A stretch of DNA of 64,000 bases from Pelomonas sp. Root1217. Lineage in GTDB: Bacteria; Pseudomonadota; Gammaproteobacteria; Burkholderiales; Burkholderiaceae_C. Made by a program: the position numbers and the translations under genes. Under the pieces are notes generated by a model that had not been told where the DNA came from, did no database searches, and worked only from the letters and a program-made list of their open reading frames with translations. Positions 33,171 through 42,180 of this stretch are shown here, piece by piece. The stretch covers positions 535,963 to 599,962 of the forward strand of contig NZ_LMDC01000028.1 of assembly GCF_001425705.1 (NCBI RefSeq). Direction: 5' to 3'. Positions within the stretch are counted from its first letter, which is position 1, and each line of letters starts with the position of its first letter.

Positions 33171-35851
33171 TCTGGCTTCTCCACCGGGGGCTGACCGAGG
33201 GGAAGCTCGATGCGTACACAGGCGCCCCCCGTCGAGACATTGTGGGCGCTGATGCGCCCGCCATGCGCCTCTACGATGGCCCTGCAGATGGCCAGTCCCA
33301 GGCCGACACCGGGCGTGGCGCTCTCGCGGTCGCCGCGCTCGAACTTGTCGAAGAGCTTGTCCTCGAGCCCCGCGGGGAACCCAGGGCCGGCGTCGCTGAC
33401 GTCGATCTCGACATGCCGCCCCGCCGTGCGCGCGCTGATCTGGATGGCGCCGTCGGCGTACTTGGCCGCGTTCTCCAGCAGGTTGACGAACACGCGCTCG
33501 ATCAGCACTGCGTCCAGCTCGACCAGGGGCAGATCCGGCGGCAGATCCACGACAACGTCACGGTCGAGCAACGCCTCGTCCAGGCTGGCCAGTGCGCTGC
33601 CGACAACCTCCTGCAGTGGCAGCCAATGCCGGTTCAACTGCACGGTGCCGGATTGCAGCCGCGCCATGTCGAGCAGGTTGCTGACCAGCGCAGTCATGCG
33701 CAGCGCCGAGCGGCGCATCGCATCGGCCACCTCGGCCTGAGGCGCGTTCAGCGGCGTGAGCTTGAGCGCATCCGCCAGCCCCACCAGCGCCGCGAGCGGC
33801 GTGCGCAGGTCGTGGGACACGGCCGTCAGCAGAGAGTTGCGCAGCCGCTCGGACTCGATCTGCAGCGTGCTCTGCTGCGCCACCTCGATGTAGTGGATGC
33901 GCTCCAGCGAGATCGCCAGCAGGGCCGCACAGGTCTCCAGCAGCTCGCGCTCCTCGGGCGACCAGCGGCCGTTCTTCCCGTTGACGCGACCTTGGACGGC
34001 AAGCACGCCACGCAGCCGCATGGGTGCGGTCAGTGGCAGCATCAGGCAGGGGCTGGCCGGCAGCGTGTCGGTGCCCTGCCCGGCCGGCTGGCCATGGTCG
34101 AAGGCCCATTGGGCGACACCCAGGTCGGGCTGCACGCCAGCGCCCGGCAGCGCAACCAGCACCTCGCGGCCGGGCGTGGCCCCCAACGGCGGCGCCAGCA
34201 CGGCCGACGCGGCGCCGAACTCGGCGCGCAGGAAGCGCGTCGCGATCTCGGCCACCTGTTCCGCCACCAGCGCTGCACCGAGGTCGCGCGACATCGTGTA
34301 CAGGCCCCGCACGCGCCGCTCACGCTCCTGGGCCGCGCGGGCCTGGGCCTGCAGCCCGGCCGCGAGCTGGCCGATGACGAGGCCGACGAGCAGCAGCACC
34401 GAGAAGGTGACGAGATATTGCGCATCGCCGACGGCAAAAGAGCCCCTGGGCTCGACGAAGGCGAAATCGAAGGCCGCCACGCCCAGCAGCGCCGCCAGCG
34501 CGGCCGGCCCGCGGCCAAATCGCAGCGCCACGCCGACGACGTTGAGCAGGTAGAGCATGGCGATATTGGTCGGCGCCATGAAGCCCAGCAGCACGTGGGC
34601 CAGGGCCGTCGTCAGCGCGACGCCCGCCAGCGCCGCTGCATGGCCGCGCCAGGCCTGGGGCGCAAACAGTGCGGCCCGCGTCGGCGCGGCAGGCTGTTCG
34701 CGCGCACCAGTGGGCAGTGCCACCTGCAGCACGTCCATCTCGTCGGCCAGGCGGCTCAGCGCCTCGGCCAGGGACGGTCGGCCCGGCCAGCGCCAGGCCC
34801 GCTCGCGGCGGCCGACGACGAGGCGGGCCAGGTTGTGCTCGCGCGCATAGCCCACCAGAGCCGCAGCGACCTCGGGCGCCGACAGCTCGGCCGTGCGGGC
34901 ACCGAGCGACTGCGCCAGCTCCAGCGTGCGCTGCACACGCTGGCGTGCGGCGTCGCTCAAGCCCTGGGCCGTCTGCACGTGCACGGCGTGCCAGTCCAGC
35001 CCCAGCTGCTGTGCCAGCCGGGCGGCGCTGCGCACGACCTTTTCGCTCGCCGCCGCCGGGCCGATGCAGGCCAGCAGCGATTCACGGTTGGGCCACACCG
35101 TCCCGGCGCTGTGCTCGCGCCGGTAGGCCTGCATCTGGTCGTCCACGCGGTCGGCCGTGCGGCGCAGGGCCAGCTCGCGCAGGGCCAGCAGGTTGCCCTT
35201 GCGGAAGAAATTTTTGGCGGCGCGCTCGGCCTGGGTCGGCAAATAGACCTTGCCCTCCTTGAGCCGCTGCAGCAGCTCGTCGGGCGGCAGGTCGACGACG
35301 ACCACCTCATCGGCCGCATCGAAGACCTTGTCGGGCAGGGTTTCCCAGACACGGATGCCGGTGATGCCGCCAACGACATCGTTCAGACTCTCCAGGTGCT
35401 GCACGTTCAGCGTCGTCCACACCTCGATGCCGGCCTCGCGCAGCTCCTGTGCGTCCTGCCAGCGCTTGGCGTGGCGCGAGCCCGGTGCGTTGCTGTGGGC
35501 CAGTTCATCCAGTAACAGCACGCCGCCGGCTTGCTCCCGGCCCCAGGCCAGGGCGGCATCGAGATCGAACTCGCGCAGGGTCTGGCCGCGGTGGGCGATG
35601 TCCTTCAACGGCAGGCGCGGCAGATCGCGCGCGATGGCTTGCGTGTCCGCCCGCCCATGGGTCTCGATGACACCGATGCGCACGGCCCGGCCCTGGGCCA
35701 TCGTCGCCTGCGCGGCGGCCAGCATCGCAAAGGTCTTGCCAACGCCGGCATTGGCGCCGAAGAAGATCTTCAGCCGGCCGCGCTGGGCCGCCGCGTCATC
35801 GCGTTGCAAGCGCGCCAGCAACGCGTCCGGATCGGGTCGTGCGTCGGTCAC
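33167..35851 (-). CDS. kdpD: KdpD osmosensitive potassium sensor kinase
   Basis: 894 residues from the GTG at 35851, which overlaps the corA stop (GTGA). The N-terminal KdpD domain has the Walker-A-like GANAGVGKTFAML (33-45), VIETHGRADTQAIARDLPRL and LLDELAHSNAPGSRHAKRWQ. A universal-stress-protein domain follows (VGRRERAWRWPGRPSLAEAL), then four membrane helices near 400-500, a GAF-like region, and the kinase core with the H-box SHDLRTPLAAL and the ATP-binding DAGPGFPAGLEDKLFDKFER ... GVGLGLAICRAIVEAHGG. It senses K+ limitation and phosphorylates KdpE. An in-frame start 87 bases upstream would run into corA and is rejected. Confidence 0.93.
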   Translation of the reverse strand: MTDARPDPDALLARLQRDDAAAQRGRLKIFFGANAGVGKTFAMLAAAQATMAQGRAVRIGVIETHGRADTQAIARDLPRLPLKDIAHRGQTLREFDLDAALAWGREQAGGVLLLDELAHSNAPGSRHAKRWQDAQELREAGIEVWTTLNVQHLESLNDVVGGITGIRVWETLPDKVFDAADEVVVVDLPPDELLQRLKEGKVYLPTQAERAAKNFFRKGNLLALRELALRRTADRVDDQMQAYRREHSAGTVWPNRESLLACIGPAAASEKVVRSAARLAQQLGLDWHAVHVQTAQGLSDAARQRVQRTLELAQSLGARTAELSAPEVAAALVGYAREHNLARLVVGRRERAWRWPGRPSLAEALSRLADEMDVLQVALPTGAREQPAAPTRAALFAPQAWRGHAAALAGVALTTALAHVLLGFMAPTNIAMLYLLNVVGVALRFGRGPAALAALLGVAAFDFAFVEPRGSFAVGDAQYLVTFSVLLLVGLVIGQLAAGLQAQARAAQERERRVRGLYTMSRDLGAALVAEQVAEIATRFLRAEFGAASAVLAPPLGATPGREVLVALPGAGVQPDLGVAQWAFDHGQPAGQGTDTLPASPCLMLPLTAPMRLRGVLAVQGRVNGKNGRWSPEERELLETCAALLAISLERIHYIEVAQQSTLQIESERLRNSLLTAVSHDLRTPLAALVGLADALKLTPLNAPQAEVADAMRRSALRMTALVSNLLDMARLQSGTVQLNRHWLPLQEVVGSALASLDEALLDRDVVVDLPPDLPLVELDAVLIERVFVNLLENAAKYADGAIQISARTAGRHVEIDVSDAGPGFPAGLEDKLFDKFERGDRESATPGVGLGLAICRAIVEAHGGRISAHNVSTGGACVRIELPLGQPPVEKPE

Positions 35852-36816
35852 AACCACTTCAGGCGCTTGAAGCGCCAGTAGAGCGCGCTGCTGACGAGCA
35901 CGATGACGCCCAGCGCCATCGGATAGCCGAAAACCCATTTCAGCTCGGGCATGTGCTCGAAGTTCATGCCCCAGATGCCCGCCAGGGCCGTGGACGCGGC
36001 AAAGATGGCAGCCCAGGCAGCCAGGCGCTTGGTGACGAGGGACTCGTCCAGCGTGACCAGGGTGAGGTTGACCTGGGTCGCCGCGATGATGGTTTCGCGG
36101 GCGGCGTCGATGCTGGCCTGGATGCGCAGCAGGTGGTCGTAGACGTCGCGGAAATAGTCCTGCAGAGCCTTGCAGACCACGGGCACACGGCCACCATGCA
36201 GCTTGGACGTCACCTCCAGCAGCGGCGTGACTGCATGGCGCAGCGTGGCCAGGCGCTGCTTCAGGCCGAACAGTCGCTGCACGACTTCCTGGCGGTCCTG
36301 GCGGGGCTGGAACATGGTCGCCTCCAGTTGCTCCAGCTCGGCCTCGATGGCGTCCATGTGCGGGAAGTAGCGGTCCACGACCGCGTCCATCAGCGCATAG
36401 AACACGAAGCCCGGCCCCTGGCGCAGCAGATCGGGTTCACGCTCGGCACGCCCGCGCACGCCCAGGAAGCCCTGGGCGCTGCGATGGCGCACCGACACGA
36501 TGAAGCGCGCGCCGACGAAGACATGCACCTCGCCGACTTCCAGGCCCTCGGGGCCTTCCTCCAACAGATGCATGGCGGCGAACAGCATGTCGCCGTACTC
36601 CTCCAACTTGGGGCGCTGGTGGCCCTTGCGCGCGTCCTCGACGGCCAGCGGCGGCAGGTCCAGCTCGCGCTGCAGCAGGTTGAGCTCCTCATCGCCTGGG
36701 TCGCGCAACGCGATCCAGACAAAGCCGCTCGTGCGTTCAAGCGCCTCGGACACCCCCTCCAGGCTCGGCTCGGCCACGATGCGGCCATCCTCGTACACGG
36801 CGCTGTTGATCAGCAT
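35848..36816 (-). CDS. corA: CorA-family magnesium/cobalt channel inserted in the kdp operon
   Basis: 322 residues from the ATG at 36816, 16 bases after the kdpC stop. A GTG at 36855 would overlap kdpC. The cytoplasmic funnel domain (IALRDPGDEELNLLQRELDL, VHVFVGARFIVSVRH) is followed by the long stalk helix and two C-terminal membrane helices with the selectivity signature IWGMNFEHMPEL (GMN). It should form a pentameric Mg2+ or divalent-cation channel in the inner membrane. Its position between kdpC and kdpD, with a GTGA overlap into kdpD, ties its expression to potassium status. That order is not the usual kdpFABCDE. Confidence 0.9.
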   Translation of the reverse strand: MLINSAVYEDGRIVAEPSLEGVSEALERTSGFVWIALRDPGDEELNLLQRELDLPPLAVEDARKGHQRPKLEEYGDMLFAAMHLLEEGPEGLEVGEVHVFVGARFIVSVRHRSAQGFLGVRGRAEREPDLLRQGPGFVFYALMDAVVDRYFPHMDAIEAELEQLEATMFQPRQDRQEVVQRLFGLKQRLATLRHAVTPLLEVTSKLHGGRVPVVCKALQDYFRDVYDHLLRIQASIDAARETIIAATQVNLTLVTLDESLVTKRLAAWAAIFAASTALAGIWGMNFEHMPELKWVFGYPMALGVIVLVSSALYWRFKRLKWL

Positions 36817-36832
36817 GGCGGTCTGTATGGAG

Positions 36833-37417
36833 TCATCTTCCTTTGATCGTCGCACGCTCCAGCGCGAGGTTCAGGGCCAGCACGTTGACGCGCGGCTCGC
36901 CGAGAAAGCCCAGCCAGCGGCCCTCGGTGTGCTGGTCGATGAGGGCCTTCACCTTCTCGACCGGCAGGCCGCGCACGCGGGCAACGCGGGCGAGCTGGTA
37001 GTCGGCGGCGGCCCGGCTGATGTGGGGGTCCAGGCCGCTGGCGGACGCCGTCACCAGGTCGACCGGCACCGGCGCCAGGTTGCCCGGGTCGGCTGCGCGC
37101 AAGGCGTCGATGCGCGCCTTGACCGCATCGACCAGGGCCGGCGCCGTCGGCGCGAGATTGGAGCCGCCGGAATTGGCCGCGTTGTAGGGCGCCGGCGCCG
37201 TGGCCGAGGGGCGGCTCCAGAAATGCCCGGGGTCGGTGAAGGCCTGGCCGGTCAACGCGGAGCCGATCGGCCCGCCATTCTCAACAATGAGGCTGCCGTT
37301 GGCCGCATGCGGGAACAGCGTCTGCGCAATGCCGGTGACCACCAACGGGTAGGCCAGACCCGTGACAAGGCTGAGCAGCACGAAAAGGGTCAGTGCGGGG
37401 CGAAGTTGGGTGTTCAT
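36833..37417 (-). CDS. kdpC: KdpC subunit of the potassium-transporting ATPase
   Basis: 194 residues. One N-terminal membrane helix ([25 protein letters not shown]) precedes a periplasmic domain with the family motifs IGQ-like [20 protein letters not shown] and [20 protein letters not shown], and ends [12 protein letters not shown]. KdpC stabilises the KdpFABC complex and assists high-affinity ATP binding. It starts four bases after the kdpB stop and is followed by corA. Length and motifs are standard. Confidence 0.96.
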   Translation of the reverse strand: MNTQLRPALTLFVLLSLVTGLAYPLVVTGIAQTLFPHAANGSLIVENGGPIGSALTGQAFTDPGHFWSRPSATAPAPYNAANSGGSNLAPTAPALVDAVKARIDALRAADPGNLAPVPVDLVTASASGLDPHISRAAADYQLARVARVRGLPVEKVKALIDQHTEGRWLGFLGEPRVNVLALNLALERATIKGR

Positions 37418-37420
37418 GAT

Positions 37421-39472
37421 TCAGGCGAGGTGAAGGGCCACGAGGAGCAGATCGATGGCCTTGATGCCGATGAAGGGCACGATGACGCCACCCAGACCGT
37501 AGACGAGCAGGTTGCGGCGCAGCAGTGCGGCGGCGCCGATGGCGCGGTAGCGCACGCCCTTGAGCGCCAACGGGATCAGCACGACGATGATCAGCGCGTT
37601 GAAGATGACGGCGCTCAGGATGGCCGAGCTGGGGCTGGCCAGGCGCATGACATTGAGAGCGCCGAGCTGCGGGTAGGTCGACACAAAGGCGGCCGGCAGC
37701 ACGGCGAAGTACTTGGCCAGGTCGTTGGCGATGCTGAAGGTCGTCAGCGATCCGCGTGTCATCAGCATCTGCTTGCCGGTCTCGACAATCTCGATGAGCT
37801 TGGTCGGGTTGCTGTCCAGGTCGACCATGTTGCCGGCCTCCTTGGCCGCCTGGGTGCCGCTGTTCATGGCGACGGCCACGTCGGCCTGGGCCAGGGCCGG
37901 GGCATCGTTGGTACCGTCGCCGGTCATGGCCACCAGGCGACCCTGGGCCTGGTGTTCTCGGATCAGCGCCAGCTTGGCCTCGGGCGTGGCCTCGGCGAGG
38001 AAGTCGTCCACGCCGGCCTCCGCCGCGATGGCCGCAGCTGTGAGGCGGTTGTCGCCGGTGACCATGACGGTCTTGATGCCCATGCGGCGCAGCTGCGAAA
38101 AACGCTCCTTGATGCCGGGCTTGACGATGTCCTTGAGTTCGACGACGCCAAGGACTTGCGCGCCATCGGCCACGACAAGCGGCGTGCTGCCGCGGCGGGC
38201 TGCTTCGTCCACGCTGGATTGAACGCTGGCAGGCCAGCGGCCGCCGAGCGACTCGACGCGTGCGCGCACGGCGCTGCCGGCGCCCTTGCGGATCTGGCGC
38301 CGGCCCAGGTCGACGCCGCTCATGCGCGTCTGCGCAGTGAAAGGCACGAACTCGCCACGCTCGACGGCTGCGGCCGCCCCGAACTTGCGGTCGGCCAGGG
38401 CCACGATGCTGCGGCCCTCGGGCGTTTCGTCGGCCAGCGAGGCCAGCCGGGCGGCGTCGGCCAATTGCGCCTCTGACGTGCCGTCCTGCGGCCAGAACGC
38501 ATCGGCCTGGCGGTTGCCCAGCGTGATGGTGCCGGTCTTGTCCAGCAGCAGCACGTCGACGTCGCCTGCGGCCTCGACGGCGCGGCCCGAGGTGGCGATG
38601 ACATTGGCCTGCAACATGCGGCTCATGCCCGCCACACCGACGGCCGACAGCAGGCCGGCGATGGTGGTCGGGATCAGGCAGACGAGCAGCGCGACGAGCA
38701 CCAGCAGGCTGACGGGCTCCCCGGCACCTGCGGCGCTCACGCTGAACTGTGAGAACGGCAGCAACGTGGCGACGACGCCGACGAACACCAGCGTCAGCGC
38801 CACCAGCAGGATGGTCAGCGCAACCTCGTTGGGTGTCTTCTTGCGCTTGGCGTTCTCGACCATGGCGATCATTCGGTCAACGAAGGTCTCGCCCGGGTTC
38901 ACGGCCACGCGGGCCACGACCCAGTCGGACAGCACGCGGGTGCCGCCAGTCAGCGCCGAGAAGTCACCGCCGCTCTCGCGGATGACGGGCGCGGACTCGC
39001 CGGTGATGGCGCTCTCGTCGACGGATGCGACGCCATCGACGACCTCGGCATCGGCCGGCACGACGTCACCGGCCTCGATCAGCACGACCTCGCCCTTGCG
39101 CAAGGTGCCGGCTTCACGGGGATGCCATTGCAGCGCACCACGCTCCAAACCCGGCTTCCAGCCCTCGGCGACCTTGGCCCAGGTTTCCTTCTTCAACCCG
39201 CGCAGCGACGCCGCCTGCGCCATGCTGCGCCCTTCCGCCAGGGCCTCGGCGAAGTTGGCGAACAGCACCGTGAACCACAGCCAAAGCGTGATGGCGATGG
39301 TGAAGCCAACGGGCTGGGCGATGGCCAGCGCCGTCGTGAACGCACTCCCCAGGTAGACGACGAACATCACCGGGTTGCGCAACTGCACGCGGGGATCGAG
39401 CTTGCGTACGGCATCTCCCAGCGCTGCGCGGGTCAGCTTGGGATCGAACAGGGCAAAGCTGGCGCGAATCAT
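37421..39472 (-). CDS. kdpB: KdpB ATPase subunit
   Basis: 683 residues from the ATG at 39472 (four-base overlap with the kdpA stop). It is a P-type ATPase. The actuator loop [11 protein letters not shown], phosphorylation motif [15 protein letters not shown], nucleotide-binding [11 protein letters not shown] region and hinge [20 protein letters not shown] are all intact. It hydrolyses ATP to drive potassium uptake through KdpA. An in-frame TTG twelve bases upstream lies inside kdpA and is not preferred. The standard family length of about 680 is kept. Confidence 0.97.
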   Translation of the reverse strand: MIRASFALFDPKLTRAALGDAVRKLDPRVQLRNPVMFVVYLGSAFTTALAIAQPVGFTIAITLWLWFTVLFANFAEALAEGRSMAQAASLRGLKKETWAKVAEGWKPGLERGALQWHPREAGTLRKGEVVLIEAGDVVPADAEVVDGVASVDESAITGESAPVIRESGGDFSALTGGTRVLSDWVVARVAVNPGETFVDRMIAMVENAKRKKTPNEVALTILLVALTLVFVGVVATLLPFSQFSVSAAGAGEPVSLLVLVALLVCLIPTTIAGLLSAVGVAGMSRMLQANVIATSGRAVEAAGDVDVLLLDKTGTITLGNRQADAFWPQDGTSEAQLADAARLASLADETPEGRSIVALADRKFGAAAAVERGEFVPFTAQTRMSGVDLGRRQIRKGAGSAVRARVESLGGRWPASVQSSVDEAARRGSTPLVVADGAQVLGVVELKDIVKPGIKERFSQLRRMGIKTVMVTGDNRLTAAAIAAEAGVDDFLAEATPEAKLALIREHQAQGRLVAMTGDGTNDAPALAQADVAVAMNSGTQAAKEAGNMVDLDSNPTKLIEIVETGKQMLMTRGSLTTFSIANDLAKYFAVLPAAFVSTYPQLGALNVMRLASPSSAILSAVIFNALIIVVLIPLALKGVRYRAIGAAALLRRNLLVYGLGGVIVPFIGIKAIDLLLVALHLA

Positions 39473-41160
39473 CGAGCGCTCCAAAGGATCAGGTGCTCGG
39501 CGACAGGCCCGAGAGCGAGCGCCGGCACGTAGTTCAGCAGGCCGACCAGAATCACCACGCCGATCAGCAATGCGATGAAGAGCGGGCCGTGCGTGGGCAA
39601 GGTGCCCTCGCCCGCCGCCAGCCGCTTCTTCGCCGCCAGTGAGCCGGCCAGGGCCAGCACCGGCACGATGACGCCAAAGCGGCCAATCCAGATCACCAGA
39701 CCCAGCAGCAGGTTGTAGAAGGGCGTGTTGGCCGACAGGCCGGCGAAGGCGCTGCCGTTGTTGTTGGCGGCCGAGGAAAAGGCGTACAGCACCTCGCTGA
39801 AGCCATGCGCGCCGGGGGCGGCGATGCCCACGCGGCCGGGCTCCAGCAGCACCGCCAGCGCCGTGCCGCCCAGCACGGCCAGCGGCACCAGCAGGATGGC
39901 CAGCGACACCATCTTCATGTCGAAGACCTCGATCTTCTTGCCGAGGTATTCGGGCGTTCGGCCGATCATCAGGCCGGCGATGAAGACGGCCAGCAGCGCA
40001 AACACCAGCATGCCGTACAAGCCCGAGCCGACACCGCCGAAGACGACCTCGCCGAGCTGCATCAGCGCCATCGGCACGGCACCACCCAGCGGCGTGAAGC
40101 TGTCGTGCATCGCATTCACCGCGCCGCAGCTCGCGGCCGTCGTGATGACGGCGAACAGCGACGAGGCCGCGATGCCGAAGCGCACCTCCTTGCCTTCCAT
40201 GTTGCCGCCAGCCGCATCCACGCCGAGAGCCGTCAACTGCGGGTTGCCGGCGGCTTCAGCGGCCGTGGTGACGACGACGGCGACGACAAAGATCGCCGTC
40301 ATCGCGCCCAGCAGCGCCCAGCCCTGGCGCATATCACCCACCTCGCGGCCCATCACGAAGCACAGTGCGGCCGGGACCAGCAAGATGGCCAGCATCTGCA
40401 GCGCGTTGGTCACCGCCGTCGGGTTCTCGAAGGGATGGGCCGAGTTGGCGTTGAAGAAGCCACCGCCGTTGGTGCCCAGCATCTTGATGGCGAGCTGCGA
40501 GGCGACGGGGCCAAGAGCCAGGGTCTGGCTCTGGCCTTCCAGCGTGACGACTTGCTGACCGGCCTGCAGCGTCTGCACGGTGCCCAGGCCCGCCAGCGCG
40601 ATGGCCAACAGCAGGGCCAGCGGCAGCAGCACCCACAGCGTCGCGCGGCTCAGGTCAGCCCAGACATTGCCCACGGTCTCGGTGCTGTGACGGGCGAAGC
40701 CACGCAGCAATGCCATGACGACGGCGATGCCGGTCGCCGCGGACAGGAAGTTCTGCACCGTCAGCGCCAGCATCTGGGTCAGATGGCTCATCGTCGTCTC
40801 GCCGCCATAGCCCTGCCAGTTGGTGTTGGTGACGAAGCTGATCGCCGTGTTGAAGGCCGAATCTGGCGACACGGGGCCGAAGCCCTGCGGGTTCAGCGGC
40901 AGCAGATGCTGCAGGCGCTGCAGCGCATAGACAGCGACAACGCCAAGCGCGTTGAAGAGCAGCAGGCCAAGGGCGTAGCGCAGCCAGCTCTGCTCGGCGT
41001 CCGGGTCGACGCCGGCCAGGCGCAGCAGCGGGCGCTCAAGGCGGCGCAGCCATTCGACGCGACCTCCCATCGCTGCGTGAATCCAGTGTGCCAGCGGCCA
41101 GGCCAGCGCAAGCAGCACGACGAGGAAGACCACGAGCTGGATCCATGCGGAAGCACTCAT
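39469..41160 (-). CDS. kdpA: KdpA potassium-translocating subunit
   Basis: 563 residues with ten or more membrane segments. Repeated selectivity-filter-like segments occur: [39 protein letters not shown] and [20 protein letters not shown], each holding the conserved TNxxxxG-type loops that bind K+. It forms the channel-like path of the KdpFABC pump. It overlaps kdpF upstream by four bases and kdpB downstream by four. Length and motifs match the family. Confidence 0.97.
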   Translation of the reverse strand: MSASAWIQLVVFLVVLLALAWPLAHWIHAAMGGRVEWLRRLERPLLRLAGVDPDAEQSWLRYALGLLLFNALGVVAVYALQRLQHLLPLNPQGFGPVSPDSAFNTAISFVTNTNWQGYGGETTMSHLTQMLALTVQNFLSAATGIAVVMALLRGFARHSTETVGNVWADLSRATLWVLLPLALLLAIALAGLGTVQTLQAGQQVVTLEGQSQTLALGPVASQLAIKMLGTNGGGFFNANSAHPFENPTAVTNALQMLAILLVPAALCFVMGREVGDMRQGWALLGAMTAIFVVAVVVTTAAEAAGNPQLTALGVDAAGGNMEGKEVRFGIAASSLFAVITTAASCGAVNAMHDSFTPLGGAVPMALMQLGEVVFGGVGSGLYGMLVFALLAVFIAGLMIGRTPEYLGKKIEVFDMKMVSLAILLVPLAVLGGTALAVLLEPGRVGIAAPGAHGFSEVLYAFSSAANNNGSAFAGLSANTPFYNLLLGLVIWIGRFGVIVPVLALAGSLAAKKRLAAGEGTLPTHGPLFIALLIGVVILVGLLNYVPALALGPVAEHLILWSAR

Positions 41161-41249
41161 GACAAGTCCTCCGGGAACAGCAAGGCCCAGAACAGATAGC
41201 CGATCAGCCCGACAACCAGCACGGCGGCGGCGAGTTCGAAGCCGTTCAT
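41157..41249 (-). CDS. kdpF: KdpF small stabilising subunit
   Basis: 30 residues: one membrane helix ([20 protein letters not shown]) ending in a short PEDLS tail, as in other KdpF proteins. The ATG at 41249 follows GAGGAGGAAGTC, a strong ribosome-binding site. The longer in-frame reading back to 41387 would cross the preceding small gene and is rejected. It overlaps the upstream small ORF stop (ATGA) and the kdpA start by four bases. Confidence 0.9.
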   Translation of the reverse strand: MNGFELAAAVLVVGLIGYLFWALLFPEDLS

Positions 41250-41341
41250 GACTTCCTCCTCGCCAGGCGGTCGCAGCCCCAGGCCGCGAACCCGGTCAGC
41301 AGCGCGAGAGCCGCGGCCAGTCCCAGAAAAACGATGTCCAT
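41246..41341 (-). CDS. small single-helix membrane protein upstream of kdpF
   Basis: 31 residues beginning [15 protein letters not shown] and ending [10 protein letters not shown]: one membrane helix then a basic tail, a plausible inner-membrane micropeptide with the tail inside. The ATG at 41341 has a very strong Shine-Dalgarno, GGAGGTG, six bases away. Its TGA overlaps the kdpF ATG (ATGA), so it is coupled to kdpF and is the true first gene of the operon. I recall similar tiny reading frames before kdpF in other proteobacteria, but no function is known to me. Confidence 0.7.
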   Translation of the reverse strand: MDIVFLGLAAALALLTGFAAWGCDRLARRKS

Positions 41342-41413
41342 GACACCTCCATAACGATGGAAGTGATTCTGGAAATCGCGCCGTCAAACCGCCGACAAGA
41401 TGGCGGCGGGCGG

Positions 41414-41431
41414 CATCAAGAAAGCATCAAG
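41414..41431 (-). promoter_or_regulatory. candidate KdpE-binding tandem repeat
   Basis: Two CATCAAG blocks (plus strand 41414-41420 and 41425-41431) lie exactly 11 bases apart, one helical turn, as is usual for OmpR-class regulators. They sit about 75-90 bases before the small ORF start and overlap the riboflavin synthase stop codon. A TTGACG-like -35 follows near 41381 but no convincing -10 was found. Confidence 0.4.
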
Positions 41432-42131
41432 ACTTGCCGATGGCCAACTGGGTGATGTCGATGCCGCGCTCCCGCGCGATGGCTTCCAGCACCGGCAGCA
41501 GCGGCCCGAGCTTCTCGTCCAGCGCGTCGCGCACCGTGTCGACGACGACCTGCGTGCTGCGTTCGATCTCGATGTGCACCGCGTCGCCCACGCCCTTGTC
41601 GCCAAAAGTGGTCATGCGCAGCGTCTCCGGAATGAGCCAGACCTCGAACCAGCCCGAGCCGTCGCGCTCGCGCTGGGCCTCGGCCACGGTCAGGCTGCAG
41701 CCGTTGACACCGATATAGCCCTTGGCAAACACATAGCGCATCCACGGCGCGGGCAGCGCGAAGCGGATGACGTGGTTGTTGTCGGGCTTGCGGATCTCGG
41801 CAATGCGGGCAGAGACATCGACATGGCCGGACAGCGGATGGCCGCCGATCTCGACGCCCTCGCGGGCTGCGCGCTCGACGTTCAGGCCCGAACCGGCCAT
41901 CAAGCCGCCCAACGTGGTGAGCCTGAGCGTCTGCGCCATCACGTCGAAGCTGGCCACGCTGGGCGCCGGCCGCTCGGTGACGGTCAGGCAGACGCCGTCG
42001 CAGGACACACTGGCGCCGATGGCCAGGTCCGCGTCGAAGCCCTCGGGGAACTTCAGGTGGAGGGTGTGCAGGCCCTCGCGGGCCTCGATGGATTCGACGC
42101 GGGCGACGCCCTGGACAATGCCTGTGAACAT
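41427..42131 (-). CDS. ribE: riboflavin synthase, alpha-subunit type
   Basis: 234 residues with the two tandem lumazine-binding barrels of the family. The first starts MFTGIVQGVARVESIE with GASVSCDGVCLTV and SFDVMAQTLRLTTLG. The second has GGHPLSGHVDV, KGYIGVNGCSLTVAEAQ and LIPETLRMTTFGDKGVGDAV. It dismutates two 6,7-dimethyl-8-ribityllumazine molecules to riboflavin. It stands alone rather than in a rib operon. Its ATG lies directly after a hairpin and T-run on the same strand, which hides the only Shine-Dalgarno-like sequence. The symbol follows common bacterial use. Confidence 0.93.
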   Translation of the reverse strand: MFTGIVQGVARVESIEAREGLHTLHLKFPEGFDADLAIGASVSCDGVCLTVTERPAPSVASFDVMAQTLRLTTLGGLMAGSGLNVERAAREGVEIGGHPLSGHVDVSARIAEIRKPDNNHVIRFALPAPWMRYVFAKGYIGVNGCSLTVAEAQRERDGSGWFEVWLIPETLRMTTFGDKGVGDAVHIEIERSTQVVVDTVRDALDEKLGPLLPVLEAIARERGIDITQLAIGKS

Positions 42132-42158
42132 GAAGAAAACAGGCCTCCGGGGAGGCCT
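42132..42158 (-). terminator. intrinsic terminator after the ammonium transporter gene
   Basis: On the minus strand AGGCCTCC-CC-GGAGGCCT (42141-42158) forms an eight-base GC stem followed by GTTTTCTTC and then at once the riboflavin synthase ATG. It ends amt transcription. Because the right arm holds GGAGG, it may also limit translation of the next gene. Confidence 0.75.
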
Positions 42159-42180
42159 CTTGAACAGCGTTCAGGCCAGC

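Noticed and set aside
41250..41387. Longer kdpF reading with 46 extra N-terminal residues
   Set aside because: KdpF is about 30 residues, and the extension overlaps a separate small frame with its own strong ribosome-binding site.
42132..42180. FMN riboswitch before riboflavin synthase
   Set aside because: Only about 50 bases lie between the amt stop and the ribE start and they form a simple terminator hairpin, far too short for an FMN aptamer.
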